A stretch of DNA of 7,013 nt from Verrucomicrobia bacterium UBA3761 (GTDB lineage: Bacteria > Verrucomicrobiota > Kiritimatiellia > RFP12 > UBA1067), in NCBI GenBank assembly GCA_002371135.1, contig DFGB01000051.1, forward strand, positions 31,472 to 38,484, in the 5' to 3' direction. The position numbers and the translations under genes were made by a program. The notes under the pieces were generated by a model that worked only from the letters and a program-made list of their open reading frames with translations, had not been told where the DNA came from and did not search any database. Below are positions 5,343 to 7,013 of the stretch, one piece after another (position 1 is the first letter of the stretch; every line of letters begins with the position of its first letter).

Positions 5343-6225
5343 CATAATACTGCTGGAGCGCCACCCCGACCTCACCCGCTCGCGCATCAAAGGTCTTATC
5401 GAGGCGGGATATGTGAAGGTCGATGGCGTCACGGTCGACAAGGCCGGCGCGAAGGTCTCCGGCGATGAAAAATTCGAGATCGAAATACCACCGCCCGTGC
5501 CCGCCACCCCCGGGCCGGAGGATATCAAACTCGACATCGTCTACGAAGACGACGACATCGTGGTCGTGGACAAGCCGGCGGGGATGGTGGTCCATCCTGC
5601 GCCCGGCCATGCGACGGGGACTCTCGTCAACGCGCTTTTGCACCACGCCCCGCAAATAGCGGCGCTTGGTTGCCGCGAGCGACCCGGGATCGTGCACAGG
5701 CTCGACCAGGAGACGAGCGGCCTCATCATCATCGCCAAGACGGAACCGGCGATGCAAAATCTCGCCAAGGCCTTTGCTTCGCATAAATTTGTAAAGAAGA
5801 CTTATCTCGCCATATGCCATCGCCGCCCACGGCTCGACGCCGGGCGGCTGGAGACGCAACTCGCCCGCCATCCGGTGGACCGCAAGCGCAGGGCGATCGT
5901 CGAACGAGGCGGGAAGATCGCGATTACGAACTGGAGGGTGGTGAAAGCCCTCTCGCCGGCGCTGACGCTCGTCGAATGCGTAATCGAGACGGGGCGCACG
6001 CACCAAATCCGCGTCCACATGGCGTCTCTCGGATGTCCGATCGCGGGCGACAAGATGTATGGTAAGGCCGTGCTCGACCGCCAGCTCGTTCCGCCGCCCG
6101 CGCGCCAGCTTCTCCATGCTTGGAAGCTCGAGCTCTACCACCCGGTTTCCAACATCCCGCTTTCCTTCACCGCCCCCGTCCCGCCCGAGTTCGAGCAGTA
6201 CGGCGCAATAGGAAGCAGGGAGTAG
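5329..6225 (+). CDS. rluD: RluD-type 23S rRNA pseudouridine synthase
   Basis: An RluA-family enzyme of 298 residues that isomerises uridine to pseudouridine. An S4 RNA-binding domain (about 2-52) precedes the catalytic domain, as in RluD, which modifies helix 69 of 23S rRNA. Motifs are DIVVVDKPAGMVVHPAPGH (76-94), RPGIVHRLDQETSGLIIIAK (118-137, with catalytic Asp126), ETGRTHQIRVHMASLGCPIAG (220-240), GDKMYG (240-245) and RQLLHAWKL (259-267). RluD-like specificity is inferred from the S4 domain and motif; RluC or another paralogue is possible. ATG 5329 overlaps the end of the ABC gene by 14 bases; an in-frame TTG at 5320 would add three residues. No clear ribosome site precedes either start, so coupling to the upstream gene is likely. 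It is the last gene of the plus-strand unit. Confidence 0.92.
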   Translation: MQRLDIILLERHPDLTRSRIKGLIEAGYVKVDGVTVDKAGAKVSGDEKFEIEIPPPVPATPGPEDIKLDIVYEDDDIVVVDKPAGMVVHPAPGHATGTLVNALLHHAPQIAALGCRERPGIVHRLDQETSGLIIIAKTEPAMQNLAKAFASHKFVKKTYLAICHRRPRLDAGRLETQLARHPVDRKRRAIVERGGKIAITNWRVVKALSPALTLVECVIETGRTHQIRVHMASLGCPIAGDKMYGKAVLDRQLVPPPARQLLHAWKLELYHPVSNIPLSFTAPVPPEFEQYGAIGSRE

Positions 6226-6242
6226 GGGTGGCCGCGTCGTGG

Positions 6243-6256
6243 CCGCGAAGCGGTTT
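6243..6256 (+). terminator. Weak terminator-like hairpin after rluD
   Basis: CCGC-GAA-GCGG (6243-6253), followed by only TTT (6254-6256), lies 18 bases after the rluD stop. The stem is four GC pairs, extendable by two G-T pairs. This is poor for an intrinsic terminator, but it is the best candidate in the 125-base gap before tig. A 9-base direct repeat GTGGCCGCG (6228-6236 and 6239-6247) runs into its left arm. Confidence 0.25.
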
Positions 6257-6263
6257 GCAACGT

Positions 6264-6277
6264 TGAAAAATTTTTCA
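6264..6277. repeat. 14-bp AT-rich perfect palindrome upstream of tig
   Basis: TGAAAAATTTTTCA is a perfect dyad centred about 50 bases before the predicted tig transcription start. Its place and A/T-tracts fit an UP-like element or a regulator site; either is inference. Confidence 0.45.
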
Positions 6278-6305
6278 TTTCCATCACCCAAACCAGCGCA
6301 AAATA

Positions 6306-6314
6306 TGATATAAT
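6306..6314 (+). promoter_or_regulatory. Extended -10 promoter of tig
   Basis: TGATATAAT (TATAAT at 6309-6314) is an extended -10. No recognisable -35 lies 17 or 18 bases upstream (ACCCAA or CACCCA). The predicted start is near 6321, giving a leader of about 30 bases before the tig ATG. Confidence 0.7.
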
Positions 6315-6335
6315 ATTCCATCACCTTTCAAAGAC

Positions 6336-6340
6336 AGGAG
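6336..6340 (+). promoter_or_regulatory. tig ribosome binding site
   Basis: AGGAG lies 10 bases before ATG 6351 and fixes the tig start. It is the strongest Shine-Dalgarno sequence in the window; most other genes have weak sites or rely on coupling. Confidence 0.75.
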
Positions 6341-6350
6341 TTTGCCACCA

Positions 6351-7013
6351 ATGAAAAGCACCAACAAGGCGTTAGAGAACTGCCAGGCGGAATTCGAATT
6401 TGTGTACGATGCCGACGAGATCAAGGCTATCGTGAAGAAGGTCGAGAAGGAGTATCTGCGGCATGCGGTCATCCCCGGGTTCCGCCGCGGCAAGGTCCCG
6501 CAGGAAATCGTCCGCAAGGAGTTCGCCGGCCAGATCGCATCCGATGTGAAGCGGGCGATGATCAGCGACGATGCGATCGCGGCCGAGGTTGAAAAGTCTG
6601 GCGTCGACGTGTTCACGGTCGTGTCGGTCACGAAGTGCGACTATTCTGAAGAGGGTGGTTCGATGACTTTCATCTACGACCTCTACCCGCAATTCGACAT
6701 GCCCGACTACAAAGCGATCAAGATTGAAAAGAAGGACGTGAGCATTCCCGATGGCGCGGTCGACGAGTACATCGAATCGATTCGTTCCATGGTCTCCACA
6801 TACGAGGATGCGAAGGAAGGGGATGTTGTCGGCGAGAAGGATTTCGTGCAGGTCGATTATTCCGGCACGGTGGATGGGCGGAACATCGCTGAAGTCGTAC
6901 CTGACGCGAAGATGCTCGCGCTCGGCAATGGCTTCTGGTCGAAGGTCGACGGCGCCACGATTCTCCCCGGTCTCTTCAAGGCCGCGGTCGGGATGAAGGT
7001 CGGCGAGACCAAG
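6351..7013 (+). CDS. tig: Trigger factor, N-terminal part
   Basis: Trigger factor is the ribosome-bound chaperone and peptidyl-prolyl isomerase that meets new chains at the exit tunnel. The first 221 residues are present and the gene runs off the right edge, losing the C-terminal chaperone arms. The ribosome-docking loop GFRRGKVP is at 43-50, the usual place. The N-terminal domain spans about 1-120. The FKBP-type domain starts near 150 (DFVQVDYSGTVDGRNIAE), reaches ILPGL and continues to GMKVGETK at the edge. In the FKBP domain, the stretch before ILPGL (NGFWSKVDGAT) is a little longer than in E. coli. The gene has its own promoter and a good ribosome site. In many bacteria clpP and clpX follow, but that region is outside the window. 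Confidence 0.95.
   Translation, partial: MKSTNKALENCQAEFEFVYDADEIKAIVKKVEKEYLRHAVIPGFRRGKVPQEIVRKEFAGQIASDVKRAMISDDAIAAEVEKSGVDVFTVVSVTKCDYSEEGGSMTFIYDLYPQFDMPDYKAIKIEKKDVSIPDGAVDEYIESIRSMVSTYEDAKEGDVVGEKDFVQVDYSGTVDGRNIAEVVPDAKMLALGNGFWSKVDGATILPGLFKAAVGMKVGETK

Noticed and set aside
5167..6324. Minus-strand open frame of 385 codons opposite rluD
   Set aside because: It covers rluD, whose motifs are unmistakable. The antisense product is rich in Arg/Asp/His and shows no domain.

Overview
The window is an ordinary, gene-dense bacterial chromosome segment. The coding DNA is GC-rich, the intergenic DNA is AT-richer, and junctions are tight, often TGATG or ATGA. The source is probably a Gram-negative in or near the PVC group (Verrucomicrobiota, Kiritimatiellota, Lentisphaerota). 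This is inferred from a Bacteroidetes/PVC-style argininosuccinate lyase, an N-terminus like the UDPGP family seen in those groups, a UDP-xylose synthase, and strong extended -10 boxes with weak -35 boxes. It is not proven. I see no transposase, integrase, CRISPR array, phage gene or defence gene.

The left third (1-1803) is a minus-strand operon read from a good promoter at about 1774-1803. Its order is purE (purine synthesis), then UDP-glucuronate decarboxylase (UDP-xylose synthesis), then the N-terminal 75 residues of a UDPGP-family nucleotidyltransferase that runs off the left edge. The genes overlap at stop/start codons and are probably translationally coupled.

The divergent spacer (1747-2129, 383 bases) has no gene. 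It holds the purE promoter, a degenerate array of about seven units spaced 21-22 bases (about 1848-1990), several short palindromes and GC-rich hairpins, and the promoter of the plus-strand unit, with an inverted repeat lying over its -35/spacer region.

The middle and right (2106-6225) look like one plus-strand unit: tRNA-Asn(GUU), tRNA-Val(CAC), a probable exported protein of unknown function starting 16 bases after the tRNA-Val CCA, argH, an Opp/Dpp-type ABC ATPase without visible partners, and an RluD-type pseudouridine synthase. The four protein genes overlap by 32, 4 and 14 bases. Products span translation (tRNAs, rRNA modification), arginine synthesis and transport, so this is a housekeeping cluster and not a dedicated pathway.

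After a 125-base gap with a weak terminator-like hairpin, an AT-rich 14-bp palindrome and an extended -10 promoter, the trigger factor gene (tig) begins at 6351 and runs off the right edge.

I found no convincing new biological system. The observations most worth a second look are the 21-22-base degenerate array, the extended -10 sequence shared by all three promoters, the tRNA/mRNA junction, and the unassigned exported protein.
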